The notes beneath the pieces are model-generated. The model did not search any database. It saw only the letters and a program-made list of their open reading frames with translations, and was not told the DNA's origin. A stretch of DNA of 40,285 bases from Prevotellaceae bacterium (GTDB lineage Bacteria > Bacteroidota > Bacteroidia > Bacteroidales > UBA932), in the NCBI GenBank assembly GCA_031269545.1, contig JAISYZ010000246.1, forward strand, positions 1-40,285, in the 5' to 3' direction. The translations under genes were made by a program, and so were the position numbers. Of this stretch, positions 1-9,701 are shown piece by piece. Position 1 is the stretch's first letter. Every line of letters begins with the position of its first letter.

Positions 1-1
1 G

Positions 2-97
2 AGGCTCAACGGAAAAATGCAACGTTTCTACTCCGCCAACTACGGAACGAACAACAAAGATTTTTTCCTCTACCGAACTGCCGGATATTTTTCATAG
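2..97 (+). CDS. C-terminal fragment of a cut-off protein
   Basis: The window opens inside a reading frame that runs from base 2 to a TAG at 95-97 and gives 31 residues ending in DFFLYRTAGYFS. It is rich in aromatic residues and in the codon style of the neighbouring genes, which is why I prefer it. The other two forward frames are also open over this short stretch, so the frame choice is uncertain. No family can be named from so few residues. The gene would start upstream of the window. Confidence 0.4.
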   Translation, partial: RLNGKMQRFYSANYGTNNKDFFLYRTAGYFS

Positions 98-252
98 CAC
101 CTCAAAAAAAGACTTAACCGATTTTTCGCACTTTGTTTTTTGCATCGTTGCAAACGAAAGCAATCCAGAAAAAGATTGAAAATGATAGTAGAAAAAACGA
201 GACCTGTAAATTGCAATAGACATACTGGCATTAATATACTTATAAACAAATA

Positions 253-292
253 ATTAGTCGCTCCTTTAAAAGTAATTTTGCAGAGATAAATG
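253..292 (-). repeat. Dispersed element A, copy 1
   Basis: Read on the minus strand this stretch gives CTGCAAAATTAC followed by TTTTAAAGGAGCGACTAA. It matches the core found at 391-452, 16901-16948, 25735-25795 and 28861-28912. The copy is in opposite orientation to the one 100 bases away. Confidence 0.55.
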
Positions 293-313
293 TTTTGTTC
301 GACCGATTTGAAA

Positions 314-345
314 ATGTTGGCTGTCCCTGACGGTACAGCCAACAT
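314..345. repeat. Perfect 11-bp inverted repeat
   Basis: ATGTTGGCTGT at 314-324 is the exact reverse complement of ACAGCCAACAT at 335-345, with a 10-base loop. No T-run follows, so a repeat element is more likely than a terminator. It sits directly before the palindrome at 350-382. Confidence 0.7.
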
Positions 346-349
346 GCTA

Positions 350-382
350 AAACCTAACAGGTTTCCGAAACCTGTTAGGTTT
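350..382. repeat. Double AACCTG-n-CAGGTT palindrome
   Basis: AAACCTAACAGGTTT (350-364) is the perfect reverse complement of AAACCTGTTAGGTTT (368-382), with a 3-base loop. Each arm is itself nearly palindromic around its central base. The same module recurs at 36770-36786, 38648-38678, 38731-38743 and 38794-38806. Here it joins directly onto a copy of dispersed element A, as a similar half-site also does near 25725. Confidence 0.75.
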
Positions 383-390
383 GAAATGTC

Positions 391-452
391 TGCTTATTAA
401 TTTGTGTGTTTTAAAATTTTACTTTTTAAGGATTGACCATATAGTCTTTACC
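391..452 (+). repeat. Dispersed element A, copy 2
   Basis: Begins TGCTTATTAATTTGTGTG and continues to ACTTTTTAAGGATTGACC. It aligns with 25741-25795, which has the same GCTTATTAATTT start and a related TTTTAATGAGCAACTA end. It lies immediately after the palindrome at 350-382. Confidence 0.6.
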
Positions 453-587
453 TCAAATCAAAAATAAAAAAATATCCATTTATCATGCTGTCTTCTATGC
501 TTTTATACTGTTTATATTTCACTTTGCAGCATATCTGCCCTTTTGCTTTTGCCATGTTAAGGCTCGTTATCTGTTACAGTCTGCGTT

Positions 588-1523
588 TTACTGTTCTCCT
601 TTTATTGTCGTTGTATTTACAGTAGTTATAGGAATTTTCATTCCCATTGCGTTGGTTTCGCCGACAAGCGATTGCCGTATTTCACCACTTACAATCCAAC
701 ATGTTTTCAAGTCAATTTGCAGATTTATAGTTTGGTTGCCCGAAAGCGATGTTTTGGCTTCGATACCATTCAGATCTTGAATAATATCCTTGACTGTTTT
801 AATTGTTCCTTCTGCTTTCAGACTTGCAATATTATCAACAACTTTTTCTAATGTTATGTTCATTGTAACATTTATAGTTGTATTCATTATGTTAATATCC
901 ATGTCTTTTTTCCAAGTGTCGCCTGCGGCTACTTCGTTTTCGGGAAAATATGCAAAACTTTGTTCCAGTGTCGATTTTATGGATTCTTCGGAATACGAAT
1001 TTCCAATCTGTTGCAGCATTTGGTTTGTCGTATTTTCATCAAGTTCGCTCATGGCATCCAACATTGCCGCGGTTATGTTTTCGAAACCTGTTACCGAAAA
1101 CACTTTGCCTTTTTTATTCATCTCGACTTCAAAAGGAATGTTAACCATTGCTTTGAATATCGGACTCATGTTTTGTCCGTATGCTTTGTCTTCTGTGGTG
1201 TTTGAATCGAACGACAACGACATTCCTGCTATCAGCATATCCATTTTTACCGCATCATATTTCATGTCAACCTTGTAAAGGTTATTTTCAAAATCTTTTA
1301 CATCAAATGACATGTCTGCTGTCATGGCAATTGTGCTTTCCATCTTTTGCCCCATTAATTCTTGCGAGGACTTGCTTTCAGTCAAAGTTTTTTGTTTAAA
1401 AGTCGATCCTTTTTCGAAGTTAAACTCAAATTTGTACTTTTCTCCTTTGCCCGAAACTCCACATGCAAATACGAATATGAACATTAGTCCAAGCAAACTG
1501 ATTTTTGTTATTAAATTCTTCAT
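588..1523 (-). CDS. DUF6263-like exported lipoprotein
   Basis: The 311-residue product starts with a hydrophobic signal segment (about residues 7-20) ending in FVFAC. This resembles a lipobox, with a less usual Phe at -2, so it is probably a lipoprotein. After the leader comes a mostly beta-type chain with phrases such as FNFEKGSTFKQK and GDTWKKDMDI that recall the DUF6263 family of Bacteroidota; I assign it on that resemblance only. The function of the family is unknown. It lies 34 bases after nifJ on the same strand with no TAnnTTTG box between, so read-through from nifJ is plausible. The start is an ATG directly before the leader. Confidence 0.7.
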   Translation of the reverse strand: MKNLITKISLLGLMFIFVFACGVSGKGEKYKFEFNFEKGSTFKQKTLTESKSSQELMGQKMESTIAMTADMSFDVKDFENNLYKVDMKYDAVKMDMLIAGMSLSFDSNTTEDKAYGQNMSPIFKAMVNIPFEVEMNKKGKVFSVTGFENITAAMLDAMSELDENTTNQMLQQIGNSYSEESIKSTLEQSFAYFPENEVAAGDTWKKDMDINIMNTTINVTMNITLEKVVDNIASLKAEGTIKTVKDIIQDLNGIEAKTSLSGNQTINLQIDLKTCWIVSGEIRQSLVGETNAMGMKIPITTVNTTTIKGEQ

Positions 1524-1557
1524 ATATATAAAATTTTAAAATTATTGTTATTCATAA

Positions 1558-4500
1558 TTATCCGTTATTTTCTGCAGCCAGCCGTTTATATTGGTTGTAT
1601 CTCCACAAGGCATTTTGCTGTGTTATATCGAACAGTTCAGCGGCTTCTTGCGGGAATGAATTAAACAGCGAACTGTAACGTATTTCGCCTTTGATAAAAT
1701 CCTGAAATTTGCTCCAGTCGGGTTCACGGCTGTCGAGTACAAAGCCATTTTGTCCTGCGGTTTCCAAGTCGGGATTATATCGCCACAAATGCCAGTATCC
1801 ACATTCTACGGCGCGTTTTTCTTCGAGTTGCGTATTCGACATTCCTGACTTTATTCCATGACTGATGCAAGGTGCATAACATATTACAATCGAAGGTCCG
1901 TTGAACGCTTCCGCTTCTTTTATTGCTTTGAGATATTGAGATTGATTTGCGCCCATGGCAACTTGCGCTACATAAACGTAACCGTATGATTTTGCAATCA
2001 TTCCCAAATCTTTTTTGCGTATTTTCTTTCCTGATGTTGCAAATTTGGCAACCGCTCCCGTAGGTGTCGCTTTTGACGATTGTCCTCCTGTATTTGAATA
2101 AACTTCGGTATCGAGAACTAAAACATTAACATTTTCGCCCGATGCAAGTACATGATCCAATCCTCCGAAACCAATATCGTAAGCCCAGCCGTCTCCGCCG
2201 AATATCCACTGTGATTTTTTGGCAAGATAGTGTGTAAGTTCTGCAAGTTGTTGACCAGTCAAACAGTTCGGATTTGCTGCTGCATATTCTTTGAGAATGG
2301 GAGTAAGCACGTTGGCAAGTTCACTTGATTTTTTGGTATCATTCTTGTTTTCAATCCAATTTTCAAATAATTTCTTAATATTATCGGGAAGTTTATTGCT
2401 CGCAATGGCTTCTTCCATTATTCGTTGAATACGGTCGCGCATTTGTCGTGTTGCTATTGCCATTCCGAGTCCATATTCGGCGTTGTCTTCAAACAGTGAA
2501 TTTGCCCATGCGGGACCAAATCCCGAACGATAATTTTTGCAATATGGAGTAGATGGAGCCGAACCTCCGTAAATTGACGAACATCCTGTGGCATTTGCAA
2601 TAAACATTTGTTCTCCAAAAAGTTGCGTTATTGCTTTTATATATGGCGTTTCGCCGCAACCTGCGCATGCTCCTGAAAATTCAAATAAAGGCTGTGCAAA
2701 CTGACTGTTTTTTACGTTTGATGTTTTATCTATCAAATCGTCTTTATATGTAACCTTATGTTGCGAATATTCCCAATTAGGTATTTCTTCCATTTGAGTT
2801 TCGATTGCTTCCATATATAAGGCTTTTGTCTTTGAAGGACAAACATTGGCGCAATTACCGCAACCTGTACAGTCTAAAACAGAAACCTGAATACGAAAGT
2901 GCATGCCTGCCATTTCTTTTGGCACTTTCATTTCGAGCGTATTCATCGATTTCGGAGCATTTTTCAGTTCTTCGTCAGTCATTACTACAGGACGGATTGC
3001 TGCATGAGGACAAACGTATGAACACTGATTACACTGAATACAGTTTTCGGCTTGCCATCTTGGAACAGTTACTGCTATTCCGCGTTTTTCGTAGGCTGTC
3101 GTTCCTGCTGGGAATGTTCCGTCTTCGTAGCCCAAAAATGCACTCACAGGAAGATCGTTTCCTTTTTGCGCGTTTACAGGTTCTACTATATTTTTAATGA
3201 AGTCGGGAATGTTGCTTTCATCGTCTTGTGCTGTTATTTCAATATTAGCCCATTCGGAAGGAATATCTATTTTTGTAACATTTCCGCCTTCGTCAACTGC
3301 CGAATAATTCATGTTTACAATGTTTTCGCCTTTTCGTCCGTACGATTTTTCTATGGCTTTTTTCATTTGTTTGACAGCCAAATCGTAAGAAATTACCTGA
3401 GATATTTTGAAAAACGCCGATTGTAAAATTGTATTTGTTCTGTTTCCCAGCCCTATTTTTTGTGCAATATCCGTAGCATTTATTACATACATTTGAATAT
3501 CGTTTACAGCCAGATATTTTTTTACGTTGTCGGGCAAATTGTTCTTTGTTTCTTCTACCGACCATGGCGAGTTATACAGGAATGTTCCTCCGCGTTTTAA
3601 TCCTTTCAGACAATTATATTTTTTGAGATAAGAAGAGACGTGAACCGCAACAAAATCGGGTGTGTTTACCAGATATGGCGCTTGAATGGGTTCATCGCCG
3701 AAACGTAAGTGCGAACATGTATATCCGCCTGATTTTTTGCTGTCGTAGTCAAAATAAGCCTGACTGTATTTTTCTGTATTGTCGCCTATTATTTTGATTG
3801 AATTTTTGTTTGCACCGACAGTTCCGTCTGCTCCAAGTCCGTAGAATTTGGCTTCGAATGTTCCTTCGGGAAGCACAACAATGTCGGGTAATAACGGAAG
3901 CGAACGATTTGTAACATCATCATTTATTCCTATCGTAAACTGATTTTTCGGTTTTTCATCGTTCAGGTTGTTAAATACAGCGAGAATATGTGCCGGAGTT
4001 GTATCTTTTGACGATAATCCGTAACGTCCGCCGATAATCAAAGGTTTTTTATTAATCGTAATATCATTATGATTCGAAAATGCTTCTACAACATCCAAAT
4101 ATAGCGGGTCGCCGTTTGCTCCGTGTTCCTTGGTACGGTCGAGTACGCAAATGCGTTTTACTGTTTCGGGAATAATTTCGTTTAAATATTTTACCGAAAA
4201 CGGACGATACAAATGAACGGTAACCACGCCTGTTTTTCCTCCGTCTTTGTTGAGTTTGTCAACAACTGTTTTTGCAACTTCGGTAATCGATCCCATTGCG
4301 ATGATAATATCAGTAGCATCGGGCGCTCCGTAATATGTGAAAGGCGCATATTTTCGTCCTGTCAGTTTACTGATTTCGTTCATGTATTCGGCAACAATAT
4401 CTGGAATTGCATCGTAGAATTTGTTTTGTGCTTCGCGGGTTTGGAAATATATATCAGGATTTTGAGCCGTACCGCGCGTTACCGGATGTTCGGGATTCAT

Positions 4501-5124
4501 TGCCCGTTTACGAAATTCTGCCAATTCGTTCCATTCAATCAAGTTTATAAGATTGTCCTGATCGGCAGCCTCAACTTTTTGAATTTCATGTGAAGTACGA
4601 AAACCATCGAAGAAATGGATAAAAGGTATTCGTCCTTTTATTGCCGCTAAATGAGCAACAGGCGCCAAATCCATAATTTCCTGCACCGATGATGTTGCCA
4701 ATATTGCAAAACCTGTTTGACGTGCGCTCATTACATCCGAATGATCGCCGAAAATCGACAATGCCTGTGCTGCCAACGAACGCGCCGAAACATGAAAAAC
4801 TCCGGGAAGCAATTCTCCTGCAATTTTATACATATTCGGTATCATCAGCAAAAGTCCTTGAGATGCGGTATAAGTTGTTGTAAGTGCGCCTGCCTGCAAC
4901 GAACCATGAACTGCGCCGGCAGCTCCGCCTTCCGATTGCATTTCTACAACTTTAACCGTTTCGTTAAAAATGTTTTTTCGTCCGAATGCCGCCCATTCAT
5001 CAATATATTCAGCCATCGGCGAAGATGGCGTTATAGGATAAATAGCCGCTACTTCACTAAACATATAAGCAACATGAGCCGCTGCATAATTTCCATCACA
5101 AGTTATAAATTTTTTATTTGCCAT
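1558..5124 (-). CDS. nifJ: Pyruvate:ferredoxin (flavodoxin) oxidoreductase, single chain
   Basis: This 1188-residue cytoplasmic enzyme interconverts pyruvate plus CoA with acetyl-CoA and CO2, passing electrons to ferredoxin or flavodoxin; it is a central enzyme of anaerobic metabolism. The full domain order is visible: the pyruvate/thiamine N-terminal region (YPITPSSPMAEYIDEWA near residues 29-45), two 4Fe-4S clusters (CIQCNQCSYVC near 694 and CTGCGNCANVC near 750), the extra cysteine pair CAGCGETP near 816, and the thiamine diphosphate region (GDGWAYDIGFGG near 976, SNTGGQSSKATPTG near 1011). Length matches the one-chain family, and no frameshift is seen. The start is the ATG before ANKKFITCDGN. 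It is probably its own transcription unit, perhaps extending into the downstream lipoprotein gene. Confidence 0.98.
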   Translation of the reverse strand: MANKKFITCDGNYAAAHVAYMFSEVAAIYPITPSSPMAEYIDEWAAFGRKNIFNETVKVVEMQSEGGAAGAVHGSLQAGALTTTYTASQGLLLMIPNMYKIAGELLPGVFHVSARSLAAQALSIFGDHSDVMSARQTGFAILATSSVQEIMDLAPVAHLAAIKGRIPFIHFFDGFRTSHEIQKVEAADQDNLINLIEWNELAEFRKRAMNPEHPVTRGTAQNPDIYFQTREAQNKFYDAIPDIVAEYMNEISKLTGRKYAPFTYYGAPDATDIIIAMGSITEVAKTVVDKLNKDGGKTGVVTVHLYRPFSVKYLNEIIPETVKRICVLDRTKEHGANGDPLYLDVVEAFSNHNDITINKKPLIIGGRYGLSSKDTTPAHILAVFNNLNDEKPKNQFTIGINDDVTNRSLPLLPDIVVLPEGTFEAKFYGLGADGTVGANKNSIKIIGDNTEKYSQAYFDYDSKKSGGYTCSHLRFGDEPIQAPYLVNTPDFVAVHVSSYLKKYNCLKGLKRGGTFLYNSPWSVEETKNNLPDNVKKYLAVNDIQMYVINATDIAQKIGLGNRTNTILQSAFFKISQVISYDLAVKQMKKAIEKSYGRKGENIVNMNYSAVDEGGNVTKIDIPSEWANIEITAQDDESNIPDFIKNIVEPVNAQKGNDLPVSAFLGYEDGTFPAGTTAYEKRGIAVTVPRWQAENCIQCNQCSYVCPHAAIRPVVMTDEELKNAPKSMNTLEMKVPKEMAGMHFRIQVSVLDCTGCGNCANVCPSKTKALYMEAIETQMEEIPNWEYSQHKVTYKDDLIDKTSNVKNSQFAQPLFEFSGACAGCGETPYIKAITQLFGEQMFIANATGCSSIYGGSAPSTPYCKNYRSGFGPAWANSLFEDNAEYGLGMAIATRQMRDRIQRIMEEAIASNKLPDNIKKLFENWIENKNDTKKSSELANVLTPILKEYAAANPNCLTGQQLAELTHYLAKKSQWIFGGDGWAYDIGFGGLDHVLASGENVNVLVLDTEVYSNTGGQSSKATPTGAVAKFATSGKKIRKKDLGMIAKSYGYVYVAQVAMGANQSQYLKAIKEAEAFNGPSIVICYAPCISHGIKSGMSNTQLEEKRAVECGYWHLWRYNPDLETAGQNGFVLDSREPDWSKFQDFIKGEIRYSSLFNSFPQEAAELFDITQQNALWRYNQYKRLAAENNG

Positions 5125-5249
5125 ATTTTGTAAAATTTAGAGTTTATAATCTTTGTATATTCTTGTCAAGTGGTTATTTTCAGCAATTTAAGTTTTATTA
5201 TGTTGTGAAATTTTCGGTAAATATAGTTAAATTTTATAAATCAATGTTT

Positions 5250-6980
5250 TTAATTCTGTTTTTGCTCATCGAGAAAATCCTGTATTCCTGCAATTATTTT
5301 ATCAACCATCTTGTTTTTGAAATCGTCATCAAGAAGTTTTGCTTCATCTTCGGGAGAGCTTATGAATAACGTTTCTACCAATACATTTGGATATTCGGTT
5401 GGACTGCTGAGCGCAAAATTGAAACTGCCAACATTGCCGAAATTGTTCACATCCAGTTCGAGCAAACGTTTCAAAATAGCCGTAGATAAAGGACGGAAAC
5501 CTGTATGGCGATAATATGTACTTGTTCCCTTTCCTGTAAATGGAGATCCTCCTGCATTGCAATGAATTGAAACAAGCAGGTCGGGATTTACTTTACGCAA
5601 TAACAAAATACGTTCCGACATGCTTACATCTACGTCGTCATTACGTGTAATGCTCACTTTTATTCCTTTTTCTTCAAGTTTTGCCTGTAATATTTTTGCA
5701 AATTTGAGAGTTATCTCTTTTTCAATAGAACCTGTTGTGCCTCGCGCTCCAATGTTCGAACCGCCGTGTCCTGCATCGATAGCAATATGCAAACTGTTGA
5801 TATCTAACTTTGGCTGATGTTTAACGCTTATCACTAAATTATTGCCGCGATATTCTGTTTTATGTCCCCAATGATTGTATGAAAGTTCAATAACGACTCG
5901 CAGTATATCGTCTTCGATTTGTTCGTAAGTAAGATTCTTTATTTGTTTCAGCGTTTCGGGATATTGTGTAATCCACGCTGTATTTGTTGTTGCGCCGAAA
6001 ATATCTATAATTATTCTCGATGGATTTATTTCGTGAAATGCCCTGAACGGAAGTTTATCGTTGAGCGAAATGCTTAAAACATCATTGTTGTCTGTGCCGC
6101 GAGCGCTCCACGAACCGACAAGCGACTGCGGCTTGAACATTCCCGAACTTACAATATCAACACAATCTTCGGGAATCCATGCCTGATAATTTTTGCTCAA
6201 TTGCACTTTATACAAGTTTCCAACTTTTCCTACGGCTTGTAATATAATTCCTTCAACAACATGACTTATTTTCGAACCGCCGAGCCTGTCTGTTCCCAAA
6301 CCGTAATTGAGATAAGGAAGCGCTCCTTTTGTACGCAACATTATCGCTTCGGTATTTTTATCAATAAAGTTAATTTTGGTTTTTATTTCTTTTTTTATTG
6401 ATTTTTTACCATTGCTGATTTTGACGTATATTGGTTTTTTGAAGTTTTTATCGTTATCCTTGACAATATATGACGATTGGTAAATTCCTGCTATTCCGTT
6501 AGTTTCAGAAACAGGCAATTCGTGCAATTTTATGTTGCCGAGCCAGGTTAAAACACAATTGGGAGTTGCTTTCACCTTGATTTTTATAACATCGTCGGTT
6601 GTAACAATCATATCTTGCGAGGGAAATATTTCGATATTTTCTATTGCAAAACCTTCGGTAGCAGTAACGATACCGCGTGATTTACGAAATATTTTGACGA
6701 TTTCTTTGGTTTGCTGAGAACCGCGTTGTGAAATAATTTCTATTTCGTTGTTTCCTTCTTTTAATTCAGCCTCTGCTGCAAATGCTCCTGTCCAGTACAC
6801 GGGAAATTCTTTTCCTGCAACAAAAATTTTTGCATCATTATCTGTTATTCCTTTAAAATAATGATTTGCATTGAACGTAGAATCAACTGATCCTGTAACG
6901 ATTTTCAAATTTTGTGCCGATATATTGTTAAGCGATAACGACAATATCAAACACAAGCCGATAAGGTAAGATTTAATCAT
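5250..6980 (-). CDS. N-acetylmuramoyl-L-alanine amidase (Amidase_3), exported
   Basis: This periplasmic zinc enzyme cleaves the bond between N-acetylmuramic acid and the stem peptide of peptidoglycan. I start it at the ATG at 6980: it begins MIKSYLIGLCLILSLSLNN and ends in a signal-peptidase site (ISAQ), whereas the longer frame overlaps the preceding gene and puts a charged stretch before the leader. The 576-residue chain has an unassigned N-terminal half, a short SH3-like segment near 241-277 and an AMIN-like segment near 310-390. The catalytic domain covers about 397-570, with zinc ligands H405 (DAGHGG), E420 and H473 (SIHCNAG) and the catalytic Glu near 536 (VETLF). It lies 19 bases after the DUF3467 gene, probably in one operon. 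Confidence 0.93.
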   Translation of the reverse strand: MIKSYLIGLCLILSLSLNNISAQNLKIVTGSVDSTFNANHYFKGITDNDAKIFVAGKEFPVYWTGAFAAEAELKEGNNEIEIISQRGSQQTKEIVKIFRKSRGIVTATEGFAIENIEIFPSQDMIVTTDDVIKIKVKATPNCVLTWLGNIKLHELPVSETNGIAGIYQSSYIVKDNDKNFKKPIYVKISNGKKSIKKEIKTKINFIDKNTEAIMLRTKGALPYLNYGLGTDRLGGSKISHVVEGIILQAVGKVGNLYKVQLSKNYQAWIPEDCVDIVSSGMFKPQSLVGSWSARGTDNNDVLSISLNDKLPFRAFHEINPSRIIIDIFGATTNTAWITQYPETLKQIKNLTYEQIEDDILRVVIELSYNHWGHKTEYRGNNLVISVKHQPKLDINSLHIAIDAGHGGSNIGARGTTGSIEKEITLKFAKILQAKLEEKGIKVSITRNDDVDVSMSERILLLRKVNPDLLVSIHCNAGGSPFTGKGTSTYYRHTGFRPLSTAILKRLLELDVNNFGNVGSFNFALSSPTEYPNVLVETLFISSPEDEAKLLDDDFKNKMVDKIIAGIQDFLDEQKQN

Positions 6981-6999
6981 TTTATTATAATTATTATGT

Positions 7000-7311
7000 T
7001 TATGCCTGAACATTTCCACCGCTGAATTTCATTGGAATTACAGGCGGTTCGTTATGTTCGATTTTTATTTGTCCATTTTTTGTTTCAAATTTTGAGATAT
7101 TGTCCTGCAAGGCAAGCAGCAGACGTTTAGCGTGTTCGGGAGTAAGAATTATGCGGCTTTGAACTTGAGCCTTTGGCAGTCCCGGCATTATGCGAATAAA
7201 ATCAAGAATAAATTCAGACGAAGAATGGGTAATTACAGCCAGGTTTGAATACGTACCTTGTGCAACTTTTTCGTCGAGTTCGATATTTAATTCATTTTTT
7301 TTCTGTTCCAT
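7000..7311 (-). CDS. DUF3467 family protein
   Basis: This 103-residue soluble protein carries the DUF3467 pattern: YSNLAVITHSSSEFILDF, followed by PGLPKAQVQSRIILTPEHAK and a C-terminal segment with PVIPMKF. The family is small, conserved in Bacteroidota and without a known function. It is the first gene of a likely two-gene unit with the amidase. A minus-strand TAACTTTG at 7354-7361 could be its -7 box, though no good -33 box is seen. Confidence 0.85.
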   Translation of the reverse strand: MEQKKNELNIELDEKVAQGTYSNLAVITHSSSEFILDFIRIMPGLPKAQVQSRIILTPEHAKRLLLALQDNISKFETKNGQIKIEHNEPPVIPMKFSGGNVQA

Positions 7312-7353
7312 GATATTTTAGATTTTTTATTTTAAAAAGCATTTAATTTTATG

Positions 7354-7361
7354 CAAAGTTA
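7354..7361 (-). promoter_or_regulatory. Candidate -7 box before the DUF3467-amidase unit
   Basis: Reads TAACTTTG on the minus strand, matching the Bacteroidota TAnnTTTG consensus, about 43 bases before the ATG at 7311. No TTTG is found at the expected distance upstream, so support is partial. Confidence 0.4.
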
Positions 7362-7494
7362 AACAAAATTTTAAATATCAGAAATGAATGGAAAAATCAA
7401 AACAATAAATTTAGTATTAACCTGTCAATTTTTTTAGTACATAACAGAAATAAATAATTTTCAATTATCAACTGTCAATTGTCAATTAAATAAC

Positions 7495-7502
7495 TACCTT
7501 TG
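7495..7502 (+). promoter_or_regulatory. -7 box of glyA
   Basis: TACCTTTG lies 37 bases before the glyA ATG and is an exact match to TAnnTTTG. The expected -33 position falls in an AT-rich block of TCAATTATCAACTGTCAATT type, a short repeat style also seen near 24610 and 13490, and has no clear TTTG. Confidence 0.6.
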
Positions 7503-7539
7503 CGAAAAAAATAGAAATATTATTATAAAAACAGAAAGA

Positions 7540-8820
7540 ATGACAAGAGATATACAGATTTTTGATTTGATTGCAAAAGAAGAAGCGCGTCAAACACATG
7601 GAATAGAACTTATTGCTTCCGAAAACTTTGTAAGTCCGCAGGTACTCGAAGCTATGGGATCGGCGCTTACAAATAAATATGCCGAAGGTTATCCCGGCGC
7701 ACGATATTACGGCGGCTGCGAAATAGTTGACCAGACCGAACAACTTGCCATCGACCGACTGTGCAAAATCTTTGATGCCGAATATGCTAACGTTCAACCA
7801 CATTCGGGAGCACAGGCAAATATGGCTGTTTTTATGACAGTCCTTAAACCCGGCGATACTTTTCTCGGATTAGACCTTTCGCACGGCGGACATCTTTCAC
7901 ACGGTTCGCCTGTCAACATGTCGGGATTATGGTATCGCGCTTTGGCTTATGGCGTTTCGCCCGAAACAGGACGTGTAGATTACGACATGATGGAACGCCT
8001 TGCAATCGAACATAAACCCAAAATGATTATTGGCGGCGCATCTGCATATTCGCGCGAATGGAATTATAAAAGAATGCGCGAAATAGCCGATAAAATAAAT
8101 GCCATTTTGATGATTGACATGGCGCACCCGGCAGGATTGATTGCAGCGGAATTATTGGATAATCCTTTGAAATATGCTCATATTGTAACATCTACAACGC
8201 ATAAAACCTTGCGCGGTCCTCGTGGAGGAGTCATTCTTATGGGAAAAGATTTTGAAAATCCATGGGGACTGAAAACACCCAAAGGCGCAATAAAAATGAT
8301 GTCGCAGTTATTAAATTCTGCGGTATTTCCGGGAATACAGGGAGGACCGCTCGAACACGTCATTGCTGCAAAAGCCGTATCGTTTGGCGAAGCCCTTTTG
8401 CCCGAATACAGAATATATCAAACACAGGTAAAGAAAAATGCAAGCATTATGGCAAAAGCCTTTATTGACAAAGGATATAATATTATTTCGGGCGGAACGG
8501 ATAATCATTCAATGCTTATAGACTTGCGGACGAAATTCCCCGAACTCAGCGGTAAAATTGCCGAAAAAGCTTTAGTGTCGGCAGATATTACGGTTAATAA
8601 AAACATGGTTCCATTTGACAGCCGTTCAGCATTTCAAACATCGGGACTGCGCATTGGAACGCCTGCCATCACAACACGAGGATTGAAAGACGAACATATT
8701 TCGATTATCGTTGACTTTATTGACCGCGTACTTTCTGCTCCCGAAGACGGGAAAACGATAGCAGACGTTCGCACACAGGTAAACGAAATGATGAACGAAT
8801 TTCCTTTGTTTGCATGGTAA
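7540..8820 (+). CDS. glyA: Serine hydroxymethyltransferase
   Basis: This cytoplasmic PLP enzyme interconverts serine plus tetrahydrofolate with glycine plus 5,10-methylene-tetrahydrofolate, the main one-carbon source. The 426-residue length is normal. It shows the N-terminal [16 protein letters not shown], the substrate loop [20 protein letters not shown], and the PLP lysine K222 in [13 protein letters not shown]. The C-terminal half has the [14 protein letters not shown] and [13 protein letters not shown] segments. It is preceded by a clear -7 box and followed after 98 bases by plsC on the same strand. Confidence 0.98.
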   Translation: MTRDIQIFDLIAKEEARQTHGIELIASENFVSPQVLEAMGSALTNKYAEGYPGARYYGGCEIVDQTEQLAIDRLCKIFDAEYANVQPHSGAQANMAVFMTVLKPGDTFLGLDLSHGGHLSHGSPVNMSGLWYRALAYGVSPETGRVDYDMMERLAIEHKPKMIIGGASAYSREWNYKRMREIADKINAILMIDMAHPAGLIAAELLDNPLKYAHIVTSTTHKTLRGPRGGVILMGKDFENPWGLKTPKGAIKMMSQLLNSAVFPGIQGGPLEHVIAAKAVSFGEALLPEYRIYQTQVKKNASIMAKAFIDKGYNIISGGTDNHSMLIDLRTKFPELSGKIAEKALVSADITVNKNMVPFDSRSAFQTSGLRIGTPAITTRGLKDEHISIIVDFIDRVLSAPEDGKTIADVRTQVNEMMNEFPLFAW

Positions 8821-8918
8821 AATATCATTTTGTATGAATTTTGAAATTATTTCTACTTTTTGATATTGATGATAAATAACTGAATAAAATTTGCGCATAA
8901 ATACAAATTAATTTTTAT

Positions 8919-9665
8919 ATGAAATTAATATACAACATAATAGTTTATATCTGTTTTATTGTTTTGTCAATATTATTTTTGATTTTGTCGGCAATTGCAC
9001 TTGTTGTTTTTTATCCTTTCGACAGACGCCGTTTCATAATACATAAGTTGTCGAAATGGTGGACAAATCAATGTTTTATTCACCTCAATCCTTTTTGGAA
9101 AATAATATCTACAGGTAAGGAACTTGTCGATAAAAACAAAACATATATCATTGTTTCAAATCATCAATCGCTTATGGATATTGGGTTCATGTATTATGTT
9201 CCGTGCGTATTCAAATGGATTTCGAAACGCGAAGCCTTATCAATTCCTATTATTGGACAAATGCTTTATATTCATGGCGATATTCTGATTAGACGCGGCA
9301 AAAGCGAAAGTGCAAAAAAAATGTTGAGTAAAAGTAGAAAATGGCTTAAATACGGAGCAAGCATAGCCGTATTTCCCGAAGGAACGCGCACAAAAGACGG
9401 ACAGGTTCATCGTTTCAAAGAAGGTGCATTTTTGCTTGCAAAACAGACGAAGACGCCAATACTTCCCGTAGTATTGGATGGCGCTTTTGCCGTTTTGCCG
9501 AAAAACGAAATGTTATTGAAAATGAAACATCGATTTCACATTAAAATCCTTCCCGAGATTTCGGTTCAGGAAATAGAATCAACGAGCATAAAAGATATGA
9601 CGCTTAAAGTGCAAACATTGATTACGGACGAGCATAAAAAAATTGCACCTGAATTTTATGCCTGA
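8919..9665 (+). CDS. plsC: 1-acyl-sn-glycerol-3-phosphate acyltransferase
   Basis: This membrane-associated enzyme adds the second acyl chain to lysophosphatidic acid to make phosphatidic acid. The 248-residue chain begins with a long hydrophobic segment (about 5-32). It has the acyltransferase block NHQSLMD (catalytic H82 and D87), the EALSIPIIGQ region and FPEGTRTKDG (152-161). The length is usual for PlsC. The gap to glyA contains only a weak -7-like TAAAATTTG, so it may be co-transcribed. The hairpin at 9665-9700 ends the unit. Confidence 0.93.
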   Translation: MKLIYNIIVYICFIVLSILFLILSAIALVVFYPFDRRRFIIHKLSKWWTNQCFIHLNPFWKIISTGKELVDKNKTYIIVSNHQSLMDIGFMYYVPCVFKWISKREALSIPIIGQMLYIHGDILIRRGKSESAKKMLSKSRKWLKYGASIAVFPEGTRTKDGQVHRFKEGAFLLAKQTKTPILPVVLDGAFAVLPKNEMLLKMKHRFHIKILPEISVQEIESTSIKDMTLKVQTLITDEHKKIAPEFYA

Positions 9666-9700
9666 AAAATGAGGCTTTTCAAAACGACAGCCTCATTTTG
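9665..9700. terminator. Bidirectional terminator between convergent genes
   Basis: AAAATGAGGCT (9666-9676) pairs perfectly with AGCCTCATTTT (9689-9699) around a 12-base loop, giving T-rich 3' ends on both strands. It lies exactly between the 3' ends of plsC (plus) and the 129-residue membrane protein gene (minus). Confidence 0.8.
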
Positions 9701-9701
9701 C

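Larger units (their letters stand above)
98..587. other. Intergenic gap with hairpins and repeat copies
   Basis: No convincing gene. A 91-codon minus-strand frame at 70-345 ends inside a hairpin and resembles no protein. The gap holds two tandem hairpins (314-345 and 350-382) and two copies, in opposite orientation, of a dispersed repeat whose core reads TTTTAAGGAGCGACTA (253-292 minus, 391-452 plus). The rest is AT-rich with no further signal I can support. Confidence 0.6.

Noticed and set aside
70..345. 91-codon minus-strand frame
   Set aside because: It starts inside a hairpin repeat, crosses a copy of element A and overlaps the end of the forward fragment; the product has no recognisable pattern.
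7312..7539. Riboswitch before glyA
   Set aside because: The leader after the -7 box is only about 30 bases, too short for an aptamer, and the upstream part is AT repeat sequence.
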